From Nitrosomonadales bacterium (lineage in GTDB: Bacteria > Pseudomonadota > Gammaproteobacteria > Burkholderiales > Gallionellaceae), in assembly GCA_025408405.1 (NCBI GenBank), contig JANYJE010000066.1:1-64000 (forward strand): a stretch of 64,000 nucleotides of DNA. The letters are read 5' to 3'. Positions 28,782 through 39,353 of the stretch are shown piece after piece (within the stretch, counting starts at the first letter, position 1; every line of letters begins with the position of its first letter). Under the pieces are notes generated by a model. It searched no databases and was not told where the DNA came from. It worked only from the letters and a program-made list of their open reading frames with translations. A program made the translations under genes and the position numbers.

Positions 28782-29207
28782 ATGAAATGGATCACACGTG
28801 AACGTCCCAAGATTGATCGCATCGCCTGCCCTTGGCTGATAGCCCGGTTCATCGACAAGGAAGCAGAGTTTCTCTATGTGCCCAGTGCTGAAGTGCTGCG
28901 GCTAGCCAGCAAAACAGGAGCCATACCATATGATGTTCCTGGTGCGGAGCTCACCCATGTGGGCGAGCTGTGCAGCTTTGATGCTTTTCTAAAAACATAT
29001 CATTTGGCAGACCCTGCACTGCAGCGTCTGGCTGCTATCGTCAGAGGCGCCGATACTTCGAAGCTGGATCTCACGCCGGAATCTGCCGGGCTTTATGCCA
29101 TATCCTTGGGTTTGTCGCACAGCTATCAGGACGACCATGAGATGCTGAAATATGGCATGGTGATGTATGACGCGCTGTATGCCTGGTGCAACAGCTGCCA
29201 TACCTAG
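28782..29207 (+). CDS. ChrB-domain-like chromate resistance protein
   Basis: MKWITRERPKIDRIACPWLIARFIDKEAEFLYVP; adjacent to chrA. Confidence 0.85.
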   Translation: MKWITRERPKIDRIACPWLIARFIDKEAEFLYVPSAEVLRLASKTGAIPYDVPGAELTHVGELCSFDAFLKTYHLADPALQRLAAIVRGADTSKLDLTPESAGLYAISLGLSHSYQDDHEMLKYGMVMYDALYAWCNSCHT

Positions 29208-29249
29208 CGACATCAATCTGCTGCATCTATTTCCGCAACACGCGCCCGC

Positions 29250-30392
29250 TTATTTGCGGTTGCTGCCCGCCACGATTTTGTATTCGAACAAACGGCACTC
29301 CAGCGCGCCGTTAAACAGCGGCGTGCGCCGCGATACGGAGAGGCGGATCGATTTTGGCATTTGCAAATCGGCGGTGAGCAGGTAGGCGTTCCAGCCCTTG
29401 AATTTCTGTTTCAGCACATCGCCCAGTTGTGGATACAGCACGCGCATCTCATCCAGCTCGCCCATGCGTTCGCCGTAAGGCAGGTTGGCCACCAGCACGC
29501 CGTGCTCGGCAGGTGCTGCGATTTCCAGCACGTTGGCCTGCTTGAGTGTCACCGCATCCAGCAGGCCGGCGTTTTCCAGATTGAGGCGCGCGGCCTTCAG
29601 TTCGTCGCCGTACAGGTCGCTGCCGTAGATCGGCAGCGGCGCCACCGGCTTTTGCGCGGCGATGGCCTCCTCGCGCATGGCCTGCCATTTCTCTGCGTTA
29701 AAGGTGTTGAGCTTTTCAAACGCGAAGTGCCGCCCTATTCCCGGCGCGATATTCAGCGACATCTGCGCGGCCTCGATCAGAAAGGTGCCGCTGCCGCACA
29801 TCGGGTCAAGCAGCGGCGTACCGGGCTGCCAGCCGCTCAGCAACAGGATTCCCGCCGCCAGATTTTCGCGCAAGGGAGCGATATTGGTGTACTGGCGCAC
29901 GCCACGCTTGAACAGCGCGTCGCCCGAGGTGTCCACGTACAGCATCATCCAGCTCTCATCCAGAAACGCATGGATGCGGATGTCCGGCGCGTGCGTGTTG
30001 ACGCTGGGACGTTCGCCAGTCACTTCGCGGAATTGGTCGCACACCGCGTCCTTGATTTTCAGCGTGGCGAAATCCAGGCTCTGCAACGGACACTTGACCC
30101 CGGTCATGTTGATTTTGATCGTGCGCGACACATCGAACCACTCGTCCCAGGGCAATGCGCGGGCTATATCGTAGACATGCTGCTCGGTGCTGTAGCGCGC
30201 CTTGGCCACGCGCCACAACACGCGGCTGGCCAAGCGGCTGTGCAGATTGACGCGGTAGCTGAGCGAGCCCGGCCCGCTGAAGTGCACGCCGCCATCGGTC
30301 GCGCTGATGCCCCCGGCGCCGAGAGACTTAAGCTCGTCGCAAAGAGGAGCTTCGAGGCCGCGCGGGCACGGTGCAAAAAATTGTTCACTCAT
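29250..30392 (-). CDS. THUMP-domain class I SAM-dependent RNA methyltransferase (RlmL N-terminal-like)
   Basis: PCPRGLEAPLCDEL; LLDPMCGSGTFLIEAA; VANLPYGERMG. Confidence 0.92.
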   Translation of the reverse strand: MSEQFFAPCPRGLEAPLCDELKSLGAGGISATDGGVHFSGPGSLSYRVNLHSRLASRVLWRVAKARYSTEQHVYDIARALPWDEWFDVSRTIKINMTGVKCPLQSLDFATLKIKDAVCDQFREVTGERPSVNTHAPDIRIHAFLDESWMMLYVDTSGDALFKRGVRQYTNIAPLRENLAAGILLLSGWQPGTPLLDPMCGSGTFLIEAAQMSLNIAPGIGRHFAFEKLNTFNAEKWQAMREEAIAAQKPVAPLPIYGSDLYGDELKAARLNLENAGLLDAVTLKQANVLEIAAPAEHGVLVANLPYGERMGELDEMRVLYPQLGDVLKQKFKGWNAYLLTADLQMPKSIRLSVSRRTPLFNGALECRLFEYKIVAGSNRK

Positions 30393-30799
30393 AATGGTTT
30401 TACCGTCACCAGTATCACCACCGCCACCAGCAGCAACACGGGAATTTCATTGAACCAGCGATACCACACGTGACCGTGCGAGTTGCGACCTTGTTTAAAT
30501 TGCGCAAGCAGTTTCCCGCAATAAAAATGATAGACCACGAGAATCACGACCAGCGCTAACTTGATGTGCAGCCACAGGCCCGAGAAGCCGTAGCCCAGCC
30601 ACAGCCAGGTGCCGAACAGCAACGCCAGCGCTGCAATCGGCGTGACGAAGCGATACAGCTTGTGCGCCATCAGCAGCAGGCGCACGCGCTCCGCGTCCTC
30701 CTTGGCCATCGCCAGATTGACGAAGATACGCGGCAGATAGAACAGGCCGGCGAACCAGCTGGTGACGAAGATGATATGAAATGCCTTGATCCACAACAT
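30389..30799 (-). CDS. HemJ/CopD-like integral membrane protein
   Basis: MLWIKAFHIIFVTSWFAGLFYLPRIFVN; YRWFNEIPVLLLVAVVILVTVKPL. Confidence 0.85.
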   Translation of the reverse strand: MLWIKAFHIIFVTSWFAGLFYLPRIFVNLAMAKEDAERVRLLLMAHKLYRFVTPIAALALLFGTWLWLGYGFSGLWLHIKLALVVILVVYHFYCGKLLAQFKQGRNSHGHVWYRWFNEIPVLLLVAVVILVTVKPL

Positions 30800-30925
30800 G
30801 AAGATGTTCCTTGAAGGTGCCTTTAATAAATTCAGAATTCCAAACGCCTTACCTGAGCGGCCTGCCCTTGGCAGATCCACTTGATGAAATTGCCATGCCT
30901 GTGCGCCCGATTTTTTGGCGCTTGT

Positions 30926-31327
30926 TCATTTTACGTTCTGGCCGTGCATTTGCCACCACGTTTTCAGGCCGGGATTAACACGCTCCCACAGAACACCGTG
31001 GTACGACGGACTACGCACTTGCATTCCCACTAGCAGCACCGTAAGCGCCATTGCGACAAGGAACGTTTGGTGCCACGCAGGTACGGTGAAAAGCACTGAA
31101 CCAGACGAGAGCAGCAGGAAGACAGCCGCCCATGACAGTTCGTATCTACGCGCCATTCTTATGACGTTGCAAAACAAGAAAAAGTGCCCGATCACGAAGC
31201 CCATAGCCAGACCGAGTGACAACTCCACCCGGCTTGCCCAGCACGCGCCAATTGTGCCGACCACCAAGACTCCGCAATCCACGGGAGAAAGTCGAAATCC
31301 AGGTTTGAATTCGGCGCTGCGCGGCAT
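30926..31327 (-). CDS. Hypothetical membrane protein
   Basis: 133 aa with several hydrophobic stretches. Confidence 0.6.
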   Translation of the reverse strand: MPRSAEFKPGFRLSPVDCGVLVVGTIGACWASRVELSLGLAMGFVIGHFFLFCNVIRMARRYELSWAAVFLLLSSGSVLFTVPAWHQTFLVAMALTVLLVGMQVRSPSYHGVLWERVNPGLKTWWQMHGQNVK

Positions 31328-31462
31328 TTGCAGGAGGTCTAACCATTCTTAGACGGGCCACCGGCCCGTCTAATTAAAAAAAATAAAGCGTAGCTATTTT
31401 TGATACCCGATAGATTCATCAGGAATCGCATTCTAACGTTTGAGCATCCGCGCCAAAAGACT

Positions 31463-31972
31463 TCAGCTTAAACATTTGCGCAGTAATATTTCATCGTGTT
31501 CGGGAGTTACCAAGCCTGGAATCGGGCCAATCTGGCAGAAGCCAAGACTCTGATAAAGATTCAAGGCCTGATGATTGAACGATGAGGCCACAACCCACAG
31601 ATTGTTGGCGACAGCGCGTGCCTCTGCTTCTGCCCAGGCCAACAGCTGTTTGCCGATGCCTTTGCCCCGGTAGTTCGGGAACACACCTAACAATTCGATA
31701 TAAGGGCCGCGCAGCCAGGGGTAGCGCACGCAAATAACACCCACCAGATGGCCGTCGACAGAAACCGCGTAGCGATGCAGTGAAGCATCCTCGCGCAGCA
31801 GATAGCCCGCTAACGCAGCGGCGGAAAAATTCAAACTTAACCACGGCTCAGAAGCTGCAAGCATCCCGGCTACGGCTTGAGCCTGCGCACTCGTCAAAGG
31901 AGTTGATAATTGACAACTGTCCAACTTGACTCGGGTTTTGCCAAATGCTTTTTGCGGTGTATTTATAATCAT
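31463..31972 (-). CDS. GNAT family N-acetyltransferase
   Basis: ELLGVFPNYRGKGIGKQLLAWAEAEAR acetyl-CoA motif A. Confidence 0.9.
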   Translation of the reverse strand: MIINTPQKAFGKTRVKLDSCQLSTPLTSAQAQAVAGMLAASEPWLSLNFSAAALAGYLLREDASLHRYAVSVDGHLVGVICVRYPWLRGPYIELLGVFPNYRGKGIGKQLLAWAEAEARAVANNLWVVASSFNHQALNLYQSLGFCQIGPIPGLVTPEHDEILLRKCLS

Positions 31973-32156
31973 GAATTTCCCTGCCCCGGTCCTGCACCCT
32001 GTTCGCTTGCTGCAATAGCAGAGCCCATCTCGTTACGTCCGCTCTTGGGTGGGCCTGTCCGTCAAGCTGCGCAGCGCATATGCGCCAACACAGAATGAAT
32101 TAACGCTGGCATCTCGCTGCTACATCATCTTCCCGTTCGCAGGCAGAGCACTCTCC

Positions 32157-32942
32157 TTATTTGGAAAGACGCCTGCGGAACAATACCAGCGCAACATAAA
32201 ACCCGGCCAGCGTGTAGGCCACCAGCACCGCGAGGTGCAGCGCCGCATTCTGCGGCACGCTGTTGTTCAGCAGCGGCCGCGCCATATCCACCGCATGGGT
32301 GAGCGGCAACAGTTGCGACACCTGCTGCAACACCAGCGGCAATTGCGCAACCGGGAAAAATACGCCGCATAATACCATCATGGGGGTGATCACCAGGGTG
32401 AAGTAGTACATGAAGAAATCGTAGCTGGGCGCGAGTGCGGTCATGATCAGGCCGACGGCGGCGAAGCACAGCCCCAGCAGCAGCGCGAGCGGAATCACCC
32501 ACAGCGAAAGGAGTGTGTGCGACATCCCCATCAGCCAGATCACCAGCAGCACTGCCACGCCCGCCATCAGGCTCTTGCTGGCGGCCCACAAGATTTCCGA
32601 CAGCACGATGTCGTCCAGCGTCACCGGCGTGTTGAGTATCGCCTCCCACGTGCGCTGCTCGTGCATGCGCGAAAAACCCGAATACAGCGCCTCGAAAGAA
32701 GCGCTGTTCATGGTGCTGTAGCACAACGTGCCCGCCGACAGAAACAGCATGTAGGAAGTGCCGCCCATCTCCGGCAACAGGCTGCCCAGGCCGTAGCCCA
32801 GGCCCAGCATGTAGATCACCGGGTCGGCCAGGTGACCGAGGATGGAGGTGATGGCCACCTTGCGCCACACCAGAAAATGCCGCTTCCAGATCGGCACGAA
32901 GCGCAGGCTGATGCGGGGCAGTGTGTAAAATTGTGTGTTCAT
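32157..32942 (-). CDS. ABC-2 type transporter permease (NodJ-like)
   Basis: 261 aa, six TM pattern; neighbouring ATPase gene. Confidence 0.88.
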   Translation of the reverse strand: MNTQFYTLPRISLRFVPIWKRHFLVWRKVAITSILGHLADPVIYMLGLGYGLGSLLPEMGGTSYMLFLSAGTLCYSTMNSASFEALYSGFSRMHEQRTWEAILNTPVTLDDIVLSEILWAASKSLMAGVAVLLVIWLMGMSHTLLSLWVIPLALLLGLCFAAVGLIMTALAPSYDFFMYYFTLVITPMMVLCGVFFPVAQLPLVLQQVSQLLPLTHAVDMARPLLNNSVPQNAALHLAVLVAYTLAGFYVALVLFRRRLSK

Positions 32943-33403
32943 TTAAGTTGGTCCTGCTCCACTGCGGCGATCACCTCGGCGGGGCTGATCACCCCGCTGC
33001 GCGATTTCACCGCGCCTTTGGAGGTGCCCTCGGCAATCACGCGCTCTGCATTGCTGAAGGTATGCGTCATGTAAAAATACTTTTTGTCCCAATGCGTCAC
33101 TTCCAGTATCACGTCGTAGCGTTCGAACAGGCCCAGCGCCTTCTTGTATTTGATCGTCTGTTCGGCGATTACCGGAATCCACCCGCGCTTGATCATGGTC
33201 TTCAGCATGCCGCTCCTGATAAACAGGTCCGCGCGGTTGAGATCGCAGATGGTCAGGTAGCGCCCGTTGTTCATATGCAGATTGAGATCCAGATCATTCG
33301 GCAGCACGCGCAATGACAGGTGGCTGGCCGCCACTCCCATCGGCAGCTTGTCCTTGAACAGCGCCAGCAGCGACACGTAGATCAGGCGGAAGATCAGGTT
33401 CAT
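32939..33403 (-). CDS. 4HBT-fold acyl-CoA thioesterase
   Basis: [27 protein letters not shown]; start at [10 protein letters not shown]. Confidence 0.88.
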   Translation of the reverse strand: MNLIFRLIYVSLLALFKDKLPMGVAASHLSLRVLPNDLDLNLHMNNGRYLTICDLNRADLFIRSGMLKTMIKRGWIPVIAEQTIKYKKALGLFERYDVILEVTHWDKKYFYMTHTFSNAERVIAEGTSKGAVKSRSGVISPAEVIAAVEQDQLK

Positions 33404-34314
33404 TCGCGCATCTCGCGGCCGGTCAGTTTGATGAACACATCCTCGAGATTCGCCGGGCGGTGCAGGTAGCGCAATTCGGCGTGTCCAAGCAGATGCTCCA
33501 GCAGGGGCTGCGCATCGCTCACGTAGCAGAAAGCCGTTTCGCCGCTGACTTCGAAGCGCTGCGCATATTTTGCGGCATGGCTCTGCGCCCACGCGGACAC
33601 GCCCTCGCCGAATACCTCCACCACCTGCGGTTCGATGTGCTGCGAGATCAATCCGCGCGGCGTGTCCTCGGCGATCATGCGCCCCTGGTCAAGGATGGCC
33701 AGGCGGTGGCACAGGCGCTCGGCCTCGTCCATGAAGTGGGTGGTGAGCAGCAGCGTCTTGCCCTGCGCGGTGAGCTCGCGCAGGCGCTGCCAGATCAGGT
33801 GGCGCGCCTGCGGATCGAGGCCGGTGGTCGGTTCGTCCAGAAAGATGATGTCGGGGTCGTTCACCAGCGCGCGCGCAAGCGTCAATCTGCGCTTCATGCC
33901 GCCGGACAGGGTGGGCACCTTGGCGTCGCGTTTGCTGGTGAGGTTGGCGAACTCCAGCAGATGCGGAATGCGCGCCTCGATTTCCGCATCGTGCAGGCCG
34001 AAATAGCGCCCGTATACCAGCAGGTTTTCCGCCACGGTAAAATCCGGATCGAGGTTATCCATCTGCGGCACCACGCCGATGCGCAGCCTGGCCTCGCGCG
34101 CATGGCGCGGCACGGCATGGCCCAGCAGGCTGAGATTGCCCGCATCCGGATCGATCAGGCCCAGCATCAAACGCAAGGTGGTGGTCTTGCCCGCGCCGTT
34201 AGGCCCGAGCAGTCCATAGCATTCACCGCGCCGGATGTTCAGGCTGACGCCGTCCACCACGCGGCTTCCCGCATAGGATTTCTGCAGATTCTCTACCGCG
34301 ATTACCGTGTTCAT
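33400..34314 (-). CDS. ABC transporter ATP-binding protein (NodI-like)
   Basis: [12 protein letters not shown] Walker [29 protein letters not shown]. Confidence 0.95.
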   Translation of the reverse strand: MNTVIAVENLQKSYAGSRVVDGVSLNIRRGECYGLLGPNGAGKTTTLRLMLGLIDPDAGNLSLLGHAVPRHAREARLRIGVVPQMDNLDPDFTVAENLLVYGRYFGLHDAEIEARIPHLLEFANLTSKRDAKVPTLSGGMKRRLTLARALVNDPDIIFLDEPTTGLDPQARHLIWQRLRELTAQGKTLLLTTHFMDEAERLCHRLAILDQGRMIAEDTPRGLISQHIEPQVVEVFGEGVSAWAQSHAAKYAQRFEVSGETAFCYVSDAQPLLEHLLGHAELRYLHRPANLEDVFIKLTGREMRE

Positions 34315-34937
34315 AGCGCCTGACCGTTGAAGTGCCGGGTCACGATTTCCTTGATCTGATGCAAGCGCCCGTGAAAATAATGCTCGGCTTCGGGCAGCAC
34401 CACGACCGGCAATTGCTGCGGGCGCGCCCACTCCAGCAGGTCGGCGAGCGCCACCACCTCATCGCGCTCGCCGTGCAGCACCAGGGTATTGGCAGCCACC
34501 TGCGGCATGGCAAAGCGCCCCACTGCGGGCGCGATCAGCACCAGCCGGCTTGGCGTATGCGCATGCGCATGCAGCTTTTCGGCTACGCGCGCCTGCACGT
34601 AGCCGCCGAAAGAAAAACCCGCCAGTATCAGCGGCAGATTACCGAACTCCTGCTGCGCGTAATGCGTCACGGCCAGTGCGTCGTCGACCTCGCCGCGGCC
34701 TTCATCATAGACGCCGCTGCTTTCCCCCACGCCGCGAAAGTTGAAGCGCAAGGCGATAAAACCCAGTTCGGCAAAGGTCTTGGCCAGCGTCGTGACAATT
34801 TTGTTGTCCATGCTGCCGCCCATGACGGGCAGGGGATGTGCCACCACCGCAATGGCGCGCGGCTCGGTCTCCGGCATGTGCGCCACGCCGTGCAGCACGC
34901 CCGAGGGCGCGGGAATGGAAAATTTGTGCAGTCCCAT
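34311..34937 (-). CDS. Alpha/beta hydrolase
   Basis: [33 protein letters not shown]. Confidence 0.9.
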   Translation of the reverse strand: MGLHKFSIPAPSGVLHGVAHMPETEPRAIAVVAHPLPVMGGSMDNKIVTTLAKTFAELGFIALRFNFRGVGESSGVYDEGRGEVDDALAVTHYAQQEFGNLPLILAGFSFGGYVQARVAEKLHAHAHTPSRLVLIAPAVGRFAMPQVAANTLVLHGERDEVVALADLLEWARPQQLPVVVLPEAEHYFHGRLHQIKEIVTRHFNGQAL

Positions 34938-34971
34938 TATTCGGGTTTTCCCGATATCAGATTTGCGGGCA

Positions 34972-35283
34972 TCAGATTTTCAGGCGCTCGACCACGCGCC
35001 CGTGCTTCAGGTGCTGTTCGATAATCTCGTCGATGTCGCTTGCATCCACGTAGGTGTACCAGACCCCCTCCGGATACACCACCAGCACCGGGCCTGAGTC
35101 GCAGCGGCCCATGCAGCCTGCGGAGTTGATGCGGATGTGATTTTTTTCAGTGGAGAGGCCCAGCGCCTTGACCTGTTCCTTGGCGTAGTCGCGCAGCTTC
35201 TGTGCGCCCAGGTTGTTGCAGCAACTCTCGCCCTCGGCGCGCTGGTTGGTGCAGAAAAAAACATGCTTATGGTAGTAGCTCAT
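34972..35283 (-). CDS. (2Fe-2S) thioredoxin-like ferredoxin
   Basis: HVFFCTNQRAEGESCCNNLG; INSAGCMGRCDSGPVLVVYPEGVWY. Confidence 0.92.
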   Translation of the reverse strand: MSYYHKHVFFCTNQRAEGESCCNNLGAQKLRDYAKEQVKALGLSTEKNHIRINSAGCMGRCDSGPVLVVYPEGVWYTYVDASDIDEIIEQHLKHGRVVERLKI

Positions 35284-35325
35284 GGACGACCTCATGGAAT
35301 TGAGGCGTGATTATACAGCCACCTG

Positions 35326-36393
35326 CTATCTGGCCCGCACCCAGCCTAAATATCCCAACAAGAGCAAGGGGAATAACAGTGCCACGACTTGTGACAGCCC
35401 GTTGTAGTTAAGCATGTGCCCGTAATGCCAGTGATACAGCCGCATCGCACCGGCAGGTGTGCCACTGCCGCCCATCACCCAGTGCACCAGCACCATATAA
35501 GCCAGCACCGCGAGCGCGGCATAAAAAGACAGCTGCTTGCGCGACAGCTGCCTGGCGGCGAGCACCAGCAGCACTCCGGCAAAGATGCCGAACATGGCCT
35601 CACTGTTAAGCCACAGCAGCAATGCCCAGGACTTGAGCAGCACGGCCGCGACAAAAAATTTGGCCAGTATCACCACACCCAGCGCCAGCAGCAACAGGTT
35701 TACCGTGAAGCGCTGTTCGTGCAGCAAGGTCAGCAGCAATACCCCCAGCATCAGCAGATTGAGCGCGACTGCCGCACACTCCAGCCAGCTGAACGGCAGC
35801 ACGGGAATCACCGCAAAGGGCGAAGGCGACGCTTCGCTGATAAACACGCTGCCCAGCATGGGCAAGGATGGGTTGATCTGCGCAAACATCCACAACGCCA
35901 CCAGCGCCAAACCAAAATCACTCACACTGCCACGCCTGAACCACTGCCCGTACCACTGTTGCAAGCGCACGAACCAGGCATGCGCCTCGATGTTCACAGC
36001 CAGCAACACACCACACACCACCCCCGCACCATTGCTGATCAGATCGCTGTTTGAGCTGACGCGAGAGGGCAAATACATCTGCGCATACTCCATCAGCACC
36101 GACATCGCCAGCCCCAGCACCAGGGCCAGCAACAGGCCGCTTGCCGGCAAACGGCTGCGCAGCATCATCGTGAGAAGAAATCCAAACGGCACATACGCCA
36201 GAAAATTGAGGGTGAAATCAAACCAGGTGAAAGTCTGCCCCAGCGGCGCGCTCAGCACCTCCAGAAAACTCAGCCCCTGCTCCTGCCAGCCAGAGAACGG
36301 CGACAGGCTTGCATACACGATGAACAGGGCGTAGCCGGCAGCGAGATAACTGCGCAGATGGGTGCGATGTAATTGCGTAGCGGTTTCTTTCAT
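35326..36393 (-). CDS. VanZ family membrane protein
   Basis: DFTLNFLAYVPFGFLLT; EYAQMYLPSRVSSNSDLISNGAGVVCG. Confidence 0.88.
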   Translation of the reverse strand: MKETATQLHRTHLRSYLAAGYALFIVYASLSPFSGWQEQGLSFLEVLSAPLGQTFTWFDFTLNFLAYVPFGFLLTMMLRSRLPASGLLLALVLGLAMSVLMEYAQMYLPSRVSSNSDLISNGAGVVCGVLLAVNIEAHAWFVRLQQWYGQWFRRGSVSDFGLALVALWMFAQINPSLPMLGSVFISEASPSPFAVIPVLPFSWLECAAVALNLLMLGVLLLTLLHEQRFTVNLLLLALGVVILAKFFVAAVLLKSWALLLWLNSEAMFGIFAGVLLVLAARQLSRKQLSFYAALAVLAYMVLVHWVMGGSGTPAGAMRLYHWHYGHMLNYNGLSQVVALLFPLLLLGYLGWVRAR

Positions 36394-36445
36394 GTTGCGA
36401 ACGATTTTATCTGATTCCCGCAGCCATTATCATTTTTGCCGTTTG

Positions 36446-36982
36446 CTATTTCATTTTAGACGCCAGCTTGATCGTTGCGCCCGCCACGATGAAAACGCCA
36501 TTGCCGCGATGATGCAATGTGCGCGGATTTTTTACCGAAGGCTCAATCCACGCCTTGACCACTTCCAGGACAAAGAAGTTGTATTTGTTTACCAGCCGTG
36601 AGTCCGCCACCTTGCACTCCAGGTTGGCATAGCACTCGTCTATGAGCGGTGGCGCCACAAGTGTTGCGGGCATCGCTGTCAGTCCGAATTTCGCAAACTT
36701 GTCGACCTTGCGCCCCGAGCTGTTGCCCACCCCCACCACCTTCTGCGCCAGCTCCGCGGTGGGGATGTTGATCACGCATTCGCGGCTTGCCCGCAGCGCG
36801 TCGAAGCTGTGATTGCGGCCGCTGATCACACAACCCACCAGCGGCGGCTCAAACTCCATCATCGTGAGCCACGACATGGTCATGATGTTGGCCACGCCCT
36901 TGTGTGCGGTAGTGACCAGCACCACCGGCCCAGGTTCGAGCAGGCCGTAAACCCTGGATAAAGGAAAGGATTTTTTTGCCAT
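36446..36982 (-). CDS. Flavin reductase family protein
   Basis: GPVVLVTTAHKGVANIMTMSWLTMMEFEPPLVGCVIS. Confidence 0.88.
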   Translation of the reverse strand: MAKKSFPLSRVYGLLEPGPVVLVTTAHKGVANIMTMSWLTMMEFEPPLVGCVISGRNHSFDALRASRECVINIPTAELAQKVVGVGNSSGRKVDKFAKFGLTAMPATLVAPPLIDECYANLECKVADSRLVNKYNFFVLEVVKAWIEPSVKNPRTLHHRGNGVFIVAGATIKLASKMK

Positions 36983-37133
36983 CGCACACCTCGCTTCCGG
37001 TTTTGCCAGCACAGGCTCAGAATCTTTCCTGGCCATAACGCAGAATCTAGTCTTAATTGGCCCTTTCTGCAATTTGCCATCTGCGTTTCAGGCTACACTG
37101 CGCAACACCCATATCCTTGCAACAGGAGATCCT

Positions 37134-37772
37134 ATGTTTTTTGGCGTAACCCATATCGACGTCCCCGTTACCGGCTTCGCGCGCGCAGAAGCTTTCTGGG
37201 GGAAGCTGATCGGTTTGAAAGAAGTAAAGCGCGGCGAAGGATTCATCGACCTCGATTCCGGCTCGGTCATCTTGCGCCTGCTCCAGGTACAGCAAGTGAC
37301 GCGCCCGGTGTCATTACGCGTGAGCGTCCCCGATGTGCAGCGCGCCTACGAACTGCTAATCCAGTCCGGCGGACGCGCGCTTTACGAGGTGCAGCGCACG
37401 CCAGCGCTCGAACTGGAGGCGCATGTCGCCGATCCCGATGGCAATTCAGTCATCGTCTGGCGCGAACTCAGCGAAGATGAATATGGCTTTGTTCCCGAAC
37501 TGCCCAAGCTGGGAGAATGGACTACCGAGGCCGAGACGCTGTTCAATGAGCTGCTCGCCTACGTTCCTGCACTGTTCCGTTCCATGGCGCGGCGCAAGGT
37601 CACCAGAATCATCGAAGAAGTTGCGGGCTATGACGGTTCTGCCGTCACCCGCGAGCACGTGATACGCGGCTATATTTTGTCGAGTGCAAAAATCAAACGC
37701 GATCGCCTGATCGAGCCGTTGAAAAAATGCGGCATCGATCCAGACAAGTACCAGGAAGAGTTTGATGCTTGA
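37134..37772 (+). CDS. VOC/glyoxalase domain fused to a PCP_red-like C-terminal domain
   Basis: MFFGVTHIDVPVTGFARAEAFWGKLIGL... then WTTEAETLFNELLAYVPALFRSMARRKVTRIIEEVAGYDGSAVTREHVIRGY. Confidence 0.7.
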   Translation: MFFGVTHIDVPVTGFARAEAFWGKLIGLKEVKRGEGFIDLDSGSVILRLLQVQQVTRPVSLRVSVPDVQRAYELLIQSGGRALYEVQRTPALELEAHVADPDGNSVIVWRELSEDEYGFVPELPKLGEWTTEAETLFNELLAYVPALFRSMARRKVTRIIEEVAGYDGSAVTREHVIRGYILSSAKIKRDRLIEPLKKCGIDPDKYQEEFDA

Positions 37773-37907
37773 GCAGGCGGGGCAAAACCTTGACAAGGTC
37801 TCAGGGCGTTATTTCCTGAACAGCGCCAACACCCTCAACCCGATGCAGATCGCACCTGATACCCTGCCGTGGCTATGCGGCATATTTTTCTCCTGCACAG
37901 ACCAACT

Positions 37908-39353
37908 TTAATACCGCACTTGCACCCGGTAACCCAGCGTCGTACTGCCTTCCGCCGGAACTGTGATACGCCACACCGCAGTGTTGCTGGCGGCTTTTTC
38001 GTGCGTGTAGTTTTCCCTTAGCATTTTCCAGTCGCCCGGTATGGGCTCCTGCACGACGACGGTGGCGGCTTCTTTCTTGGCGTTCTTCAGCACGATCTCA
38101 TAGGCGCTTTCATATAACGCCGTACCGCGCTCTGGGTTGGGTAGTTTCTTGAAGTCGGTCTGTTTCTTGTCCGCCGTCACGTCGAAGGATTCGCCCAGCC
38201 TGATGCGCACCTTTTCATTCTTTGGGGTGTGGTCGATGCTGTCCTCGCCGACGAACTGCGCGTTGCCGATACTATCCTTTTTGTACACGCGGATCACGCC
38301 CTTGGGCAGCGGCATGCCGAGATGGCTGGCTTCCTTGTTGTCGAACTCAACGAACACGCTCACCTTCATCTTTTGACCGAGGTCGCCGTAACTGCTGCCG
38401 TAGTAATAGTTCGCACCGCGCAGCAGCAATTCCTTGCGTGCGGGCACGCCGGCTGCGGTGAGCAGCGACACCTGCTTGGTCTGATTCTCGGCGATAGTGG
38501 TAGGGCGATCCAGCGTATAGAGGTGATATTCCAGCAAGCCTTCCTCGGACATCTTGTCTACCGCCGCTTCATCCAGTCTGGCCGATTTGCGCATCGCCGG
38601 AGCAGCCATCGGAAATGCCTGACGCACCTGGTTCACATCCCCCGCCACCAGTTGCAGCTTCGCATTGCGGTAAGTTGCGCCGCTGGTATTGGTCAGTGTC
38701 ACCCAGCCAGAGAGATCGAGCTTGTCATCCGCCGCATTCAATTCGGCCACGTAATCGGCCTTCCACGCCAAGCCGCCAGTCAGATAGGACAATTCCACTT
38801 CCTGCTGCGCCGCGCCGCCGTTGTTGAGCGACATGACCAAAGTCGGGCGGTCGCGCAGATTGGCCGGCACATCGGCATAGACGATGCGGCCGGGAATGCC
38901 GGTCTCGATGCGGTCGCCGATTTTCATCACCACGCCTTGATTGGCGGCCAGCACCTGCGCCTGCTCGGTGGTCTCGGCACCTGTCGCGGGATTAGTGCGG
39001 ATGACGCTGACGCTCTTGCCCACGTATTTTTCCAGCAATTTTTGCGGTGTGAGCAGATCGAAATCGAAGTTCTGTTCGATGACAGATAATTTGCCCGGGC
39101 TGGTCAGGCTGCGCAGCAACGCGGTCTCGGGGCGCATGTACGCGCTGACATCGCGGAAAGCCAATGCGCTCTGCCCGCCGCTCAATTGAATTTTGCGTTG
39201 ATCTTTTACCAGCGCCAGATTTTCGTTATAGATGGTGACGGCGACGCTTTGCTGGTCTTGCAGCGTGCTGCGCAGTTCGTCTGCTTGCGCAACAATGCTG
39301 CAGCAGACAGATAAAAGACAGGTGATCAGAATCTGGCATCGAAGAAATGGCAT
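37908..39353 (-). CDS. DUF4139 domain-containing protein
   Basis: VTIYNENLALVKDQRKIQL; LSYLTGGLAWKADYVAEL; TTLGYRVQVRY. Confidence 0.85.
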   Translation of the reverse strand: MPFLRCQILITCLLSVCCSIVAQADELRSTLQDQQSVAVTIYNENLALVKDQRKIQLSGGQSALAFRDVSAYMRPETALLRSLTSPGKLSVIEQNFDFDLLTPQKLLEKYVGKSVSVIRTNPATGAETTEQAQVLAANQGVVMKIGDRIETGIPGRIVYADVPANLRDRPTLVMSLNNGGAAQQEVELSYLTGGLAWKADYVAELNAADDKLDLSGWVTLTNTSGATYRNAKLQLVAGDVNQVRQAFPMAAPAMRKSARLDEAAVDKMSEEGLLEYHLYTLDRPTTIAENQTKQVSLLTAAGVPARKELLLRGANYYYGSSYGDLGQKMKVSVFVEFDNKEASHLGMPLPKGVIRVYKKDSIGNAQFVGEDSIDHTPKNEKVRIRLGESFDVTADKKQTDFKKLPNPERGTALYESAYEIVLKNAKKEAATVVVQEPIPGDWKMLRENYTHEKAASNTAVWRITVPAEGSTTLGYRVQVRY

